DNA of 64,000 bases from Sporosarcina trichiuri (lineage in GTDB: Bacteria > Bacillota > Bacilli > Bacillales_A > Planococcaceae). A program made the position numbers and the translations under genes. The stretch's first letter is position 1; each line of letters starts with the position of its first letter. The stretch covers positions 2,573,501 through 2,637,500 of the forward strand of contig NZ_CP129119.1 in NCBI RefSeq assembly GCF_030406775.1, in the 5' to 3' direction. Of the stretch, positions 9,146 through 17,536 are shown piece after piece. Under the pieces are notes generated by a model, which saw nothing but the letters and a program-made list of their open reading frames with translations, was not told the origin of the DNA and searched no databases.

Positions 9146-9640
9146 TCAATCCCGGTCAGGGCCAGGACTGCTGGGTTCAGGACCTTCCCTTTCCGCATCC
9201 GGCGGAAGTGTCCTCCCCTGATCCGACTGTCCGTCTGCTGCACATTCCATAGCGGCGGACTGCTGGGCTTTCAGCAGATCCCGGATTTCCTTCAGCAGTT
9301 CTTCCTTCGCATCGACGGAATCCGCATTGTCCGGTTCATCCGCCTCTTCGATCTTGAACTTCGCAAGGAAACGCATCACGATGAAGATGGAGAAGGCGAT
9401 GATAAGAAAATCGATGATGGACTGCAGAAAGACGCCATATGTAATGATCGCTTTTGTGCCGGGGAACCGGTAAGCCATCTCAGAGAAGTCGATCCCCTGC
9501 AGCAGAAGGCCCAGCAGCGGCGTAATGATGTTTTCCACTAACGAGGAAACGATCTTGCCGAATGCCGAGCCGATGACCACCCCGATCGCCAAATCAAAAA
9601 TGTTTCCTTTGAATGCAAACTTCTTGAAATCAGACCACAT
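9146..9640 (-). CDS. mscL: Large-conductance mechanosensitive channel
   Basis: Homopentameric membrane channel that opens under high tension to release solutes on hypo-osmotic shock. The start MWSDFKKFAFKGNIFDLAIG and GVVIGSAFGKIVSSLVENIITP form the N-terminal helix and first membrane span; the second span is FLQSIIDFLIIAFSIFIVMRF. At 164 residues it is longer than the usual 130-150 because of an acidic, proline-rich tail after the cytoplasmic LLKEIRDLL helix. The ATG at 9640 follows AAAAGGAGGTCCCT. Confidence 0.96.
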   Translation of the reverse strand: MWSDFKKFAFKGNIFDLAIGVVIGSAFGKIVSSLVENIITPLLGLLLQGIDFSEMAYRFPGTKAIITYGVFLQSIIDFLIIAFSIFIVMRFLAKFKIEEADEPDNADSVDAKEELLKEIRDLLKAQQSAAMECAADGQSDQGRTLPPDAEREGPEPSSPGPDRD

Positions 9641-9670
9641 AGGGACCTCCTTTTGTACTATCAGAACTAG

Positions 9671-10000
9671 CTACTCCATGCTGGCGTCCGGCGGGAACCA
9701 CCGGTATCTCTCCAGATCGACGGTGCCGTCTTCCCGGAAAACGACCCCTTCCGAAAGCAGCAGCCGTTTTTGGCGGATACCTTTTTCTTCTGCGTCCGCC
9801 GGTGCGGAAATACCGCCTTTCGCGTTGATGATCCGGTGCCAGGGCAGCCGGTGGGAAACGCTCATGGAGTGCAGGATGCGGACTACCTGCCGGGCCCCCC
9901 GCCGGTTGCCTGCAGCCGCGGCGACTTGTCCGTACGTCATGACATGGCCTTCTGGGATGGACTGGATCGTACGGACCGCTTTTTCAGTGAAGGGGTTCAT
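9671..10000 (-). CDS. Alkyltransferase-like protein (MGMT family without active-site Cys)
   Basis: About 109 residues matching the DNA-binding domain of O6-alkylguanine alkyltransferases: MTYGQVAAAAGNRRGARQV is the helix-turn-helix with the arginine finger. The expected PCHR active-site motif reads PWHR (LPWHRIINAKGG), so the alkyl-acceptor Cys is replaced by Trp. That is the hallmark of ATL proteins, which bind O6-alkylguanine and flag it for nucleotide excision repair instead of reversing it. Start ATG at 10000 follows AGAGGAGGTG. It may form an operon with mscL (30 bp apart). Confidence 0.88.
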   Translation of the reverse strand: MNPFTEKAVRTIQSIPEGHVMTYGQVAAAAGNRRGARQVVRILHSMSVSHRLPWHRIINAKGGISAPADAEEKGIRQKRLLLSEGVVFREDGTVDLERYRWFPPDASME

Positions 10001-10033
10001 ACGGCACCTCCTCTGTCAGTTGAAGCCGCACAC

Positions 10034-10690
10034 TCATCGTGGGAGCCCTGCCGCCGGTGATTTGCGATCGATGTATCCCGAATACACGCTTGTTGCGACA
10101 ATCACCCAGAATGCACTCGCGCACAGACCGCCTGCGACGTCACTCGGATAGTGGACGCCAAGGTAAATCCGGCTGATGCAGATCATGGCGATCATGAAGG
10201 CGGCAGCAGCCACGCAGATGGTCCGTCCAGTGTGCCGGAGATTGCACCATAGTATATATGCAAGTATTGCATACAGACTTGCGGCCATCATCGTATGTCC
10301 GCTCGGGAACGAGTACCCGCTGATTTCAATCAGCCGGTTCGTGTCCGGACGCGCCCGCTGGAAGAACAGTTTCAGTACTGTATTCAGCGCAGCCGTCCCT
10401 CCGATCACGACGACAAACAGGAGCGTCTGGGCTTTTTGACGATAATAGACGAGGAAGCCAAGCGTAATCACGCAGATCACCAGCACGGTTTTCGTTGAAC
10501 CGATGCCTGTGAAGAATTTCATGAAAGCAGTCAGCGCCGGTGATTCCATGCCCTGCACGGCACTGATGACCGCGTTGTCGAACCGTACGATCCCTCCGCT
10601 TCCGATCGAGTAGGCAACATAGCCGAATACAGCGGCCAGGATAAGGCAAGAGACAAGGGCTGTAAGCAACCTGCCTGTCAATACACGCAT
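10034..10690 (-). CDS. PAP2-family lipid phosphatase
   Basis: Membrane phosphatase of about 218 residues with roughly six spans, likely acting on phosphatidate, phosphatidylglycerophosphate or undecaprenyl diphosphate at the outer face. The three catalytic motifs are present: KLFFQRARP, PSGHTM and SRIYLGVHYPSDVAGG, with the His residues that form and break the phospho-enzyme. The ATG at 10690 is 10 nt after AGAAAGG; a TTG at 10699 is too close to that site. The substrate cannot be assigned from sequence. Confidence 0.88.
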   Translation of the reverse strand: MRVLTGRLLTALVSCLILAAVFGYVAYSIGSGGIVRFDNAVISAVQGMESPALTAFMKFFTGIGSTKTVLVICVITLGFLVYYRQKAQTLLFVVVIGGTAALNTVLKLFFQRARPDTNRLIEISGYSFPSGHTMMAASLYAILAYILWCNLRHTGRTICVAAAAFMIAMICISRIYLGVHYPSDVAGGLCASAFWVIVATSVYSGYIDRKSPAAGLPR

Positions 10691-10883
10691 TGCATTCAAA
10701 CCTTTCTGTACATCATTTCACTACCTATTAATTCTTGCGAACGGCCGGACAAAATGCAAGCGATATCCATGGAGTCCGGCAGATGAAAGAAGATACAGCG
10801 GGGGACTGTTTATCAAAGATGCACAGGGGGAAAAGAGAATGAAGACTGTATACAGCAGGAGTACCGGAAAGGGGAAAATATAC

Positions 10884-11210
10884 ATGAACGAACTGAAGAC
10901 GATAGAAGAATGGCAGGATGCCCTGCGTCAATCCGATGAGCATCCGGTGTTTGTACTGAAACACAGCAGCACGTGTCCTATCAGTGCAGCGGGCTATGAA
11001 GCATTCAGGGGATATGTCACAGATCTCCCGAAATATATGGTCGTCGTCCAGACAGGGAAGGATATTTCAAAACAAATCGCAGATGACCTGGGTGTCAGAC
11101 ATGAATCCCCCCAGGCAATCCTGATCAAAGGCGGGAAAGCCGCCTGGCATGCATCGCATTACGATATCCAGCAGGAAAACCTGCAAATGGCCGAGCAGCA
11201 GAATACCTGA
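10884..11210 (+). CDS. ytxJ: Bacillithiol system redox-active protein YtxJ
   Basis: Thioredoxin-fold monothiol protein of about 108 residues thought to act as a bacilliredoxin, removing bacillithiol from proteins. The conserved KHSSTCPISAAGYEAF places the single reactive Cys at residue 31; SPQAILIKGGKAAWHASH is the family's cis-Pro and C-terminal signature. The ATG at 10884 follows AAAGGGGAAAATATAC and aligns with the family start; an upstream ATG at 10839 would add a 15-residue non-conserved extension. Its presence implies that the organism makes bacillithiol. Confidence 0.9.
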   Translation: MNELKTIEEWQDALRQSDEHPVFVLKHSSTCPISAAGYEAFRGYVTDLPKYMVVVQTGKDISKQIADDLGVRHESPQAILIKGGKAAWHASHYDIQQENLQMAEQQNT

Positions 11211-11213
11211 ACG

Positions 11214-11249
11214 CAAGAGGCATTCCAAAAAACGGAATGCCTTTTTTGT
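11214..11249 (+). terminator. Rho-independent terminator after ytxJ
   Basis: Stem GGCATTCC / GGAATGCC with an A-rich loop followed by TTTTTTG, directly after the ytxJ stop and before the promoter region of the SDR gene. Confidence 0.85.
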
Positions 11250-11297
11250 CCTGTTATGGTATGATTCGAATACTCAGATAGACAAAGGAAGAGGGCG

Positions 11298-12044
11298 ATG
11301 GAATTGCGGATTACCGGGAAGACAGCTGTGATCACTGGCGGAGCAAAAGGAATCGGAGCTGTGACAGCCCGCTTGTTCTGCGAGCAGGGGGCACAAGTGG
11401 CGATCATCGACTTTGACGAAACGGCAGGGGATGCATTGGCAAGGCAGCTGCATGCGGAAGGGAATGATATTGCATTTTTCAAGGCGGATGTGTCGGATGA
11501 ACAGCAGGTGGAACAGGCGGCAGCAGCAATCGTCCAACAATTCGGCAGTGTCGATATCCTCATTAACAATGCCGGCATCACGATGGACGCCATGACGCTG
11601 AAAATGGACGCTGAAGCCTTCCGAAAAGTGCTCGATGTCAATGTGACCGGCGTCTTCAATTGTACAAAAGCGTTTCTGCCAGGTATGGCGGAAGCCGGAT
11701 ACGGCCGGGTCATCAGTGCATCGTCCATCGCAGGAACGGGCGGCAACATCGGCCAGGCGAACTATGCAGCATCTAAAGCTGCGGTTGTCGGGATGACCCG
11801 GACATGGGCCAAGGAGTTCGGTCCGAAGGGCATCACGGTGAATGCGGTCGCTCCGGGGTTCATCGAGACAGAGATGATCCACACGATCCCTGAAAAGGTT
11901 GTCGCTCAACTGAGGCAGCTGACGCCTGCACCCCGTCTGGGGACAACCGACGATGTCGCCAACGCCTACTTGTTCCTGGCCTCCGATGAAGCCTCATTCA
12001 TCAACGGGACAGTTCTGGAAGTGGATGGCGGCATGCTGAAATGA
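11298..12044 (+). CDS. Short-chain dehydrogenase, 3-oxoacyl-ACP reductase family (FabG-like)
   Basis: NAD(P)H-dependent reductase of 248 residues. GGAKGIG (14-20) is the nucleotide-binding turn, NNAGIT near 90, catalytic Ser142/143, Tyr156 and Lys160 (YAASK), and the VNAVAPGFIETEM segment typical of FabG. The Asp-Phe-Asp at 38-40 (IIDFD) after the second strand would favour NAD over NADP. It is not in a fab cluster, so it may be a paralogue for another acyl or hydroxyacyl substrate. It ends 146 bp before the desaturase gene, whose product also acts on lipids. Confidence 0.8.
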   Translation: MELRITGKTAVITGGAKGIGAVTARLFCEQGAQVAIIDFDETAGDALARQLHAEGNDIAFFKADVSDEQQVEQAAAAIVQQFGSVDILINNAGITMDAMTLKMDAEAFRKVLDVNVTGVFNCTKAFLPGMAEAGYGRVISASSIAGTGGNIGQANYAASKAAVVGMTRTWAKEFGPKGITVNAVAPGFIETEMIHTIPEKVVAQLRQLTPAPRLGTTDDVANAYLFLASDEASFINGTVLEVDGGMLK

Positions 12045-12067
12045 CCGGTGTTGTGAAATTTTTCGCA

Positions 12068-12106
12068 AAGTGTGACACTTAACATACGAAACTCATGACA
12101 GTCATG
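12068..12106 (+). promoter_or_regulatory. Two 13-bp palindromes upstream of des (probable DesR site)
   Basis: AAGTGT-G-ACACTT at 12068-12080 and CATGAC-A-GTCATG at 12094-12106 are perfect inverted repeats whose centres are 26 bp apart. The second ends a few bases before a -35-like TTGTGT (12111-12116) with -10 TATAAT at 12132-12137. In Bacillus the phosphorylated response regulator DesR activates des from sites just upstream of the promoter; desK-desR are the next genes here. Assigning these repeats to DesR is inference from position. Confidence 0.5.
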
Positions 12107-12110
12107 TCTA

Positions 12111-12137
12111 TTGTGTTTGCCTTCCTCTCTTTATAAT
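12111..12137 (+). promoter_or_regulatory. Probable des promoter
   Basis: A consensus -10 TATAAT at 12132-12137 with a weak -35 TTGTGT at 12111-12116 and a short 15-nt spacer. A poor -35 with non-optimal spacing is what an activator-dependent promoter would look like. Confidence 0.5.
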
Positions 12138-12189
12138 AAAGGTATCACAGAACGGTCGGAGCTTTCGATCGTCTTACCGGGAGGCTGTC

Positions 12190-13242
12190 ATGAGTAAAGA
12201 AAAGACAAAACAGCTGCACAAAAGTGTAGCCCCGTTCGCAAAATCCGATATGAAAAAAAGCATTCTGCAGCTCGTGAACACGATTTTGCCGCTGGTGATC
12301 CTATGGGCTGCGGCCTGGCAGGCATTCTCCGTGTCGATGTGGCTGTCGGCTGGATTCAGTGTTGCAGCATCTTTCTTTGTTGTCCGGACCTTCATCATCT
12401 TCCACGACTGCACGCACGGTTCGTTTTTCAAGAATAAGAAAGCGAATGATATTGTCGGAACCATAACAGGGATCCTCACGCTGTTCGCCTATGAAAAATG
12501 GAAGCGCGAACATGCAATCCATCATGCGACAAGCTCGAACCTCGATAAAAGAGGCGTCGGTGATATCTGGGTCATGACAGTCCGGGAATACGAGGAAGCC
12601 TCGTTCTGGACACGGCTCGGCTACCGTTTCTACCGCAATCCCCTCATCATGTTCGGATTTGGACCCTTGTATCTTGTACTGATCTCAAGCCGGTTCAACC
12701 GGAAAGATGCCCGTAAGAAAGAACGGATGAACACGTATCTTATCAACGGTTCACTTGTCGTGCTGTACACAGCCCTGATCCTCCTGACCGGCTGGCAGGC
12801 ATTCCTGTTCGTTCAGGGAATCGCCATGTTCACTGCAGGCGCACTCGGGATCTGGCTGTTCTATATCCAGCATACATTCGAGGATTCCTATTTCGAAGAA
12901 GAGTCCGAATGGGATTATGTCAAGGCGGCGGTCGAAGGCAGTTCGTATTACAAACTGCCGAAGGTTCTGCAGTGGGCGACCGGCAACATCGGATTCCACC
13001 ATGTCCATCACCTGGCGCCGCGCGTGCCGAACTACAATCTGGAAATGGCGCACGAGTTGACACCGCCTCTCCAGAAAGCCACGACGATTGATATGAAAAA
13101 AAGTCTCGAGTCGCTGCGCTACAAGCTATACGACCCGGAACACAAAACATTCGTCACATTCCGGGATGTCCGCAGGCTCATGAATGCCAAGACGCCGGCC
13201 CTCAAGCTGAAAGCGGAGAAAACGAGACTGGAAACGAAATAA
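12190..13242 (+). CDS. des: Membrane acyl-lipid desaturase
   Basis: Introduces a double bond into phospholipid acyl chains in the membrane, restoring fluidity in the cold (Delta5 position in Bacillus). 350 residues with about four to five hydrophobic spans. The three di-iron histidine boxes are intact: HDCTH (72-76), HAIHH (108-112) and HHVHH (270-274). ATG at 12190 follows GGGAGGCTGTC. The desK-desR pair follows after a terminator, giving the standard cold-sensing arrangement. Regiospecificity is known for the family only. Confidence 0.92.
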   Translation: MSKEKTKQLHKSVAPFAKSDMKKSILQLVNTILPLVILWAAAWQAFSVSMWLSAGFSVAASFFVVRTFIIFHDCTHGSFFKNKKANDIVGTITGILTLFAYEKWKREHAIHHATSSNLDKRGVGDIWVMTVREYEEASFWTRLGYRFYRNPLIMFGFGPLYLVLISSRFNRKDARKKERMNTYLINGSLVVLYTALILLTGWQAFLFVQGIAMFTAGALGIWLFYIQHTFEDSYFEEESEWDYVKAAVEGSSYYKLPKVLQWATGNIGFHHVHHLAPRVPNYNLEMAHELTPPLQKATTIDMKKSLESLRYKLYDPEHKTFVTFRDVRRLMNAKTPALKLKAEKTRLETK

Positions 13243-13247
13243 CAGGA

Positions 13248-13280
13248 CTGAAGCCGTCTCTTGCGTGAGATGGCTTTTTT
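13248..13280 (+). terminator. Terminator between des and desK
   Basis: Stem AGCCGTCTC / GAGATGGCT (one G-T pair) with a short TTGCGT loop and a TTTTTT tail. It separates the induced des transcript from the downstream kinase-regulator genes. Confidence 0.8.
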
Positions 13281-13327
13281 CTGTTTGAACCGGTACACTG
13301 AAAACAAACATGGAGGGAGGAGTGCTG

Positions 13328-14461
13328 ATGGAGAATTGGTATAACCTGTTTCCCAGGAATCCATGGCTGAGCGGGTATATTTGGGTGGTGTTCTGCGTTC
13401 TGCCGTTTTTCTTCATCTTCCGGACATCCGACCCCGGAAATATCGGATTCGGCATCGTGATGGTCTTGCTGTTCTTCCTCTGTTACCGATTTTCGTTCCG
13501 GTCGAAGAGCGGGCTCGTCTATATGTGGATCGGCCTTGAAATGGCTATCAATGTAGGGCTCACCCTGCTGTACGGGTATGTCTACCTTTCGCTGTTCACC
13601 GCATTTTTCATCGGGAACATCCGGCGGCCTGTCGGTTTTTTCATCATATATGGTATCCATATCGCAGTGATGATCGGCGCCATCGTTGCCGGTTTCTTCA
13701 TCGAAATCGAGCTGTTCCTGCCGCAGGTCCACTTTCTCATACTGACGCTGATCGGCGTTGTGCTGCTGCCGTTCAACCTCTATAACCGCAACAAGCAGGA
13801 GAAACTGGAAGGACAGCTTGAATACGCACAGGAACGGATCTCTGAACTGACATTGGTCGCCGAGCGGCAGCGGATTGCGCGTGATCTGCATGATACGCTT
13901 GGTCAGAAACTGTCACTGATCGGGCTGAAAAGCGATCTGGCGGGAAAAATGATTGAACGGGATCCCGTACGCGCAGCAAAAGAGCTGCAGGAGATCCGGC
14001 AGACAGCAAGCATCGCACTGAACGAGGTGCGGGAACTTGTTTCGACGATGCGTGCCGTGCGTCTGAACGAGGAACTTGCCCGTGTCCGGCAGATGCTGGG
14101 TGCTGCGGAAATCGAGCTGACCGTCCATGGAGATCCGGTCTATGAGTCGATCACACCGATTGCAGAAAATGTGCTGAGCATGTGTATGAAAGAGACTGTC
14201 ACCAATATTGTGAAACACAGCTTTGCCGACCATTGCACCATCACATTCCAGCCTGCGGGCGACAGGTATGCCATCACCGTGACGGATGACGGTATCGGAC
14301 TGACGGAAGGCCGGGATTCGCTTCCGGGCAATGGATTGAACGGCATGAGGGAACGTCTGGATTTTGTCAACGGAACTCTTCATATCGCACCGGCTCCTGA
14401 AGGCGGTACCACGTTGACATTTTCTGTGCCCTCTGTTCTGAAACATATCGTAAAGGAGTGA
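13328..14461 (+). CDS. desK: Thermosensor histidine kinase
   Basis: Senses membrane thickness and order and phosphorylates DesR in the cold; acts as phosphatase when warm. About 377 residues. Four to five hydrophobic spans fill residues 14-150, then a coiled linker, the HisKA_3 phospho-acceptor motif ERQRIARDLHDTLGQKLS with His188 (the same number as the known Bacillus DesK site), and a HATPase domain (DDGIGL, GNGLNGMRERL). The ATG at 13328 follows GGAGGGAGGAG; an in-frame ATG at 13310 lacks such a site. It lies 7 bp before desR. Confidence 0.92.
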   Translation: MENWYNLFPRNPWLSGYIWVVFCVLPFFFIFRTSDPGNIGFGIVMVLLFFLCYRFSFRSKSGLVYMWIGLEMAINVGLTLLYGYVYLSLFTAFFIGNIRRPVGFFIIYGIHIAVMIGAIVAGFFIEIELFLPQVHFLILTLIGVVLLPFNLYNRNKQEKLEGQLEYAQERISELTLVAERQRIARDLHDTLGQKLSLIGLKSDLAGKMIERDPVRAAKELQEIRQTASIALNEVRELVSTMRAVRLNEELARVRQMLGAAEIELTVHGDPVYESITPIAENVLSMCMKETVTNIVKHSFADHCTITFQPAGDRYAITVTDDGIGLTEGRDSLPGNGLNGMRERLDFVNGTLHIAPAPEGGTTLTFSVPSVLKHIVKE

Positions 14462-14468
14462 AGGACGC

Positions 14469-15083
14469 ATGATCCGAATTGTACTGGCAGAGGATCAGGG
14501 AATGCTGCTCGGAGCTTTCGCTTCGCTGCTCAACCTGGAGGAAGACATGGAAGTGATCGGCCAGGCGAGGAATGGCGAAGAGGCGGTGCAGCTCGTACAG
14601 CATCTGCAGCCGGATATTTGCATCATGGATATCGAGATGCCTGTAAAAACCGGTCTGGAAGCGGCCGAACGGCTCCAGACGGAACCGTGCAAGATCATCA
14701 TCCTGACGACATTCGCACGGGCGGGCTATTTTGAACGCGCCAGGAAGGCGGGTGTCCGCGGCTATCTCCTGAAAGACAGTCCGTTCGAGGAGCTGGCCGG
14801 GTCCATACGCTCCATCATGGCCGGACGCCGTATTTACGCACCTGAACTGGTGGACCTTGCGTACGGGGATGATCCGGAGACGGAAAGCCCGCTGACCGAA
14901 CGGGAGGCCGAGGTGCTGGAACTGATCTCAGACGGCAGGACGACAAAACAGATTGCGGCCGCTCTGCATCTCACGCCGGGCACAGTCCGCAACTATATTT
15001 CCATCATCCTCGATAAGATGTCAGCAGGAAGCCGTATCGAGGCGGTCAAGCGGTTCCAGGAAAAAGGATGGTCCAGAAAATGA
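14469..15083 (+). CDS. desR: NarL-type response regulator
   Basis: DNA-binding partner of DesK that activates the desaturase gene when phosphorylated. 204 residues: receiver domain with acidic pocket (AEDQ) and phospho-acceptor Asp54 in CIMDIEMP, switch Thr in ILTTFAR, Lys in LLKDSPF; then a LuxR-type helix-turn-helix ([22 protein letters not shown]). AAGGAGTG before the ATG at 14469 overlaps the end of desK. The D-serine dehydratase gene follows after 14 bp and may ride on the same transcript. Confidence 0.92.
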   Translation: MIRIVLAEDQGMLLGAFASLLNLEEDMEVIGQARNGEEAVQLVQHLQPDICIMDIEMPVKTGLEAAERLQTEPCKIIILTTFARAGYFERARKAGVRGYLLKDSPFEELAGSIRSIMAGRRIYAPELVDLAYGDDPETESPLTEREAEVLELISDGRTTKQIAAALHLTPGTVRNYISIILDKMSAGSRIEAVKRFQEKGWSRK

Positions 15084-15097
15084 GGGGAGGCAGCAAT

Positions 15098-16438
15098 ATG
15101 CAGACAATGGAAGAATGGGAGGAACGGTTCCCGAATATCCGACAGCTGAAAGAACGGAATGAGTGGCTGTGGCAGAATCCTCAGGTGTCAGATGCCGAAA
15201 CAGGGCTGGCTGTTTCTGGGCTGACAAACACGGAGGTGAAGGAAGCTTCACGGCGTTTCGACCGGTTCGCCCCTTTCTTCGCAGCTGTTTTCCCCGAAAC
15301 TGCTGAACGGTCAGGGCGTATCGAATCACCTCTTACGCAGATACCGGCCATGCAGAAGGAACTGGTACGGACAACCGGCATGGAAATTCCCGGTATGCTT
15401 CTGTTGAAACAGGACAACGCTCTTCCGATTTCGGGTTCCATCAAGGCGAGGGGAGGCTTCCATGAGGTATTGAAAGTGGCGGAGTCATTGGCTGCCGAAC
15501 ATGGCCTGATCGACACTTCAGAGGATTACCGCCAGTTCATGGACAGCCGGTTCCGTGACTTGTTCGCTTCCCGCAAAATCGCAGTCGGGTCTACCGGGAA
15601 TCTCGGTCTGAGCATTGGAATCCTCAGCGCCGCATTCGGTTTCGAAGTGACCGTCCACATGTCCGCGGACGCCAAGCAGTGGAAAAAGGAACTGCTTCGC
15701 AGCAAAGGGGTCATCGTGAAAGAATACGAAGATGATTACAGCAAGGCGGTGGAAGAGGGCCGGGCGGAAGCAGAAACCGATCCATCCTGCCACTTTGTGG
15801 ATGATGAGAATTCCAAGGACCTGTTCTTCGGATATGCTGTAGCGGGTGAGCGTCTTGCCAGCCAACTTGCGGAGCAGGATATCTGGATAGACGAGGAGCA
15901 TCCGCTGTTCGTCTATTTACCATGCGGAGTCGGCGGCGGACCGGGTGGAGTTGCTTTTGGTCTGAAACTGCAGTTCGGCGATGCTGTGCATTGCTATTTT
16001 GCAGAGCCCGTCAATGCGCCCTGCATGCTGCTGGGCATGATGACACAGCTGCACGGACAGATCAGTGTCCGGGATATCGGGCTCGACAACCGGACGGCGG
16101 CAGACGGTCTTGCTGTCGGAAGGCCGTCAGGGTTTGTGGGAAAGGTGATGACCCCGCTGCTGGATGGGATCTTCACAGTGGAGGACCGGACCTTGTTCGG
16201 CTTGTTGAGAATGCTGGCAGATACGGAGAGGATTTTTGCGGAACCATCCGCCCTTGCAGGTATGATGGGTCCGGTCTTCTTGAGTGAAGGCAGCGTGAAG
16301 GATGCTGATTCGCCGAAAGCAAGGCATCTTGTATGGTCGACAGGCGGAGGGATGGTGCCTGAGGATGTCTTGGGTGAGTACTATGAAAAGGGGAAAGCTG
16401 TCGAATTATTTCCCGGGAAATCGACAAAAAACGATTGA
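15098..16438 (+). CDS. dsdA: D-serine ammonia-lyase
   Basis: PLP enzyme that deaminates D-serine to pyruvate, detoxifying a compound that disturbs wall and CoA synthesis. 446 residues, the usual length. Lys116 in SGSIKARGG binds PLP; the phosphate loop is GSTGNLGLS; the [10 protein letters not shown] glycine loop and C-terminal STGGGMVPE are family hallmarks. The ATG at 15098 follows GAGGGGAGG and lies just 14 bp past desR, with no hairpin between, so it probably shares the desKR transcript. No dsdC or transporter gene adjoins it. Confidence 0.93.
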   Translation: MQTMEEWEERFPNIRQLKERNEWLWQNPQVSDAETGLAVSGLTNTEVKEASRRFDRFAPFFAAVFPETAERSGRIESPLTQIPAMQKELVRTTGMEIPGMLLLKQDNALPISGSIKARGGFHEVLKVAESLAAEHGLIDTSEDYRQFMDSRFRDLFASRKIAVGSTGNLGLSIGILSAAFGFEVTVHMSADAKQWKKELLRSKGVIVKEYEDDYSKAVEEGRAEAETDPSCHFVDDENSKDLFFGYAVAGERLASQLAEQDIWIDEEHPLFVYLPCGVGGGPGGVAFGLKLQFGDAVHCYFAEPVNAPCMLLGMMTQLHGQISVRDIGLDNRTAADGLAVGRPSGFVGKVMTPLLDGIFTVEDRTLFGLLRMLADTERIFAEPSALAGMMGPVFLSEGSVKDADSPKARHLVWSTGGGMVPEDVLGEYYEKGKAVELFPGKSTKND

Positions 16439-16564
16439 CCGTAAATGTGCAGTGATTAGAATTGATTGACAATGCGGAATTCGGGTTCGCCCGTTTGATA
16501 ATCAGCCGCGAGGGGAATATATAGGGACAAACTTAATTACATCTTTATTGGAGGATGAACAACT

Positions 16565-17455
16565 ATGAATTCCCCTCTTACTGAAACAGCAGAGAAGGAA
16601 CAGGAAGCTTTCCGGCCGCAGCTGCCGGCGGCAAAATGTGCAACCGAGTACGATACACTCCGTCGTGTCGTTCTGTGTGAACCGAAATACATGGCAATCG
16701 AAGATGTCATCAACGACGTACAGAAAAAGTATAAAGACGAGAATATCGACCGTCCCAAAGCGATGGCGCAGCACCAGGCGTTTGAAAAAAAGCTGCGCGA
16801 GCACAACGTGGAAGTCATCAAGCTGCCGTCTTCAGAACGGTATCCCGAGCAGGTGTTCACGCGGGATATCGGCTTCACGGTCGGTGATCGGCTGTTCCTC
16901 GCAGATATGGCGAGCGATATCCGGAAAGGTGAAGAGGCGGCCCTCCAAAACTGGCTGCTGAAAGAAAATATACCGTTCCGCGTATCGGAGAGCCACGTGG
17001 AAGGCGGCGATGTGATCGTCGACCGGAATCGGGTATTCATCGGCATCAGCAGCCGGACGAGTGAAGAAGCAGTCAGCCAGCTCGAGAAGAGCCTTCCCGA
17101 CCATGAAGTCATCCGGGTGCCGTTCGATGAAAAGTATCTGCATCTGGACTGTGTATTCAATGTCCTCTCGCCGGAGACCGGGCTCTATTTCCCGCAGGCG
17201 TTCGACGAGGACACACGGCAGATGCTGGAGTCGATGTACGATCTGATTGAAGTGAAGGAGTCCGAACAGTTCACGATGGGCACGAACGTCCTGTCGATCG
17301 GGGATGGACAGCTGTTCAGCCTTCCGCAAAATCCGGAAGTGAATGCGGCGATGCGGAAGAAGGGCTTCGACGTCATCGAAGTTGATTTTTCGGAGATCAT
17401 CAAGTCCGGCGGCTCGTTCCGATGCTGTTCGATGCCGGTGGTACGCAAGGACTGA
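16565..17455 (+). CDS. DDAH/arginine deiminase-superfamily hydrolase (YkgA-like)
   Basis: Guanidine-modifying enzyme of 296 residues, probably hydrolysing a substituted arginine or related guanidinium (dimethylarginine dimethylaminohydrolase-type). Superfamily residues are visible: TRDIGFTVGDRLFLADM, the substrate-binding HVEGGDVIVDRNRVF with catalytic His, HLDCVFNVLSPETGLYFP, and the nucleophile Cys (287 or 288) in GGSFRCCSMPVVRKD. The true substrate is not clear; 'amidinotransferase' labels for such proteins are often only fold-level. It has its own ribosome site (GGAGGATGAAC) and a terminator, so it is monocistronic. Confidence 0.78.
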   Translation: MNSPLTETAEKEQEAFRPQLPAAKCATEYDTLRRVVLCEPKYMAIEDVINDVQKKYKDENIDRPKAMAQHQAFEKKLREHNVEVIKLPSSERYPEQVFTRDIGFTVGDRLFLADMASDIRKGEEAALQNWLLKENIPFRVSESHVEGGDVIVDRNRVFIGISSRTSEEAVSQLEKSLPDHEVIRVPFDEKYLHLDCVFNVLSPETGLYFPQAFDEDTRQMLESMYDLIEVKESEQFTMGTNVLSIGDGQLFSLPQNPEVNAAMRKKGFDVIEVDFSEIIKSGGSFRCCSMPVVRKD

Positions 17456-17463
17456 CGGAAAAG

Positions 17464-17497
17464 AGACCGGTGCCGGACAGGCAGCCGGTCTTTTTTT
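17464..17497 (+). terminator. Terminator after DDAH-family gene
   Basis: Stem AGACCGG / CCGGTCT with extra pairing in the loop and a run of seven T, just past the stop codon. Confidence 0.85.
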
Positions 17498-17536
17498 ACA
17501 CGGGAAATTGCAGACTACGACACAGGAGGTCATTTA

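Noticed and set aside
10839..10883. Upstream ATG as the YtxJ start
   Set aside because: It would add 15 non-conserved residues; the ATG at 10884 has a good site and fits family alignment.
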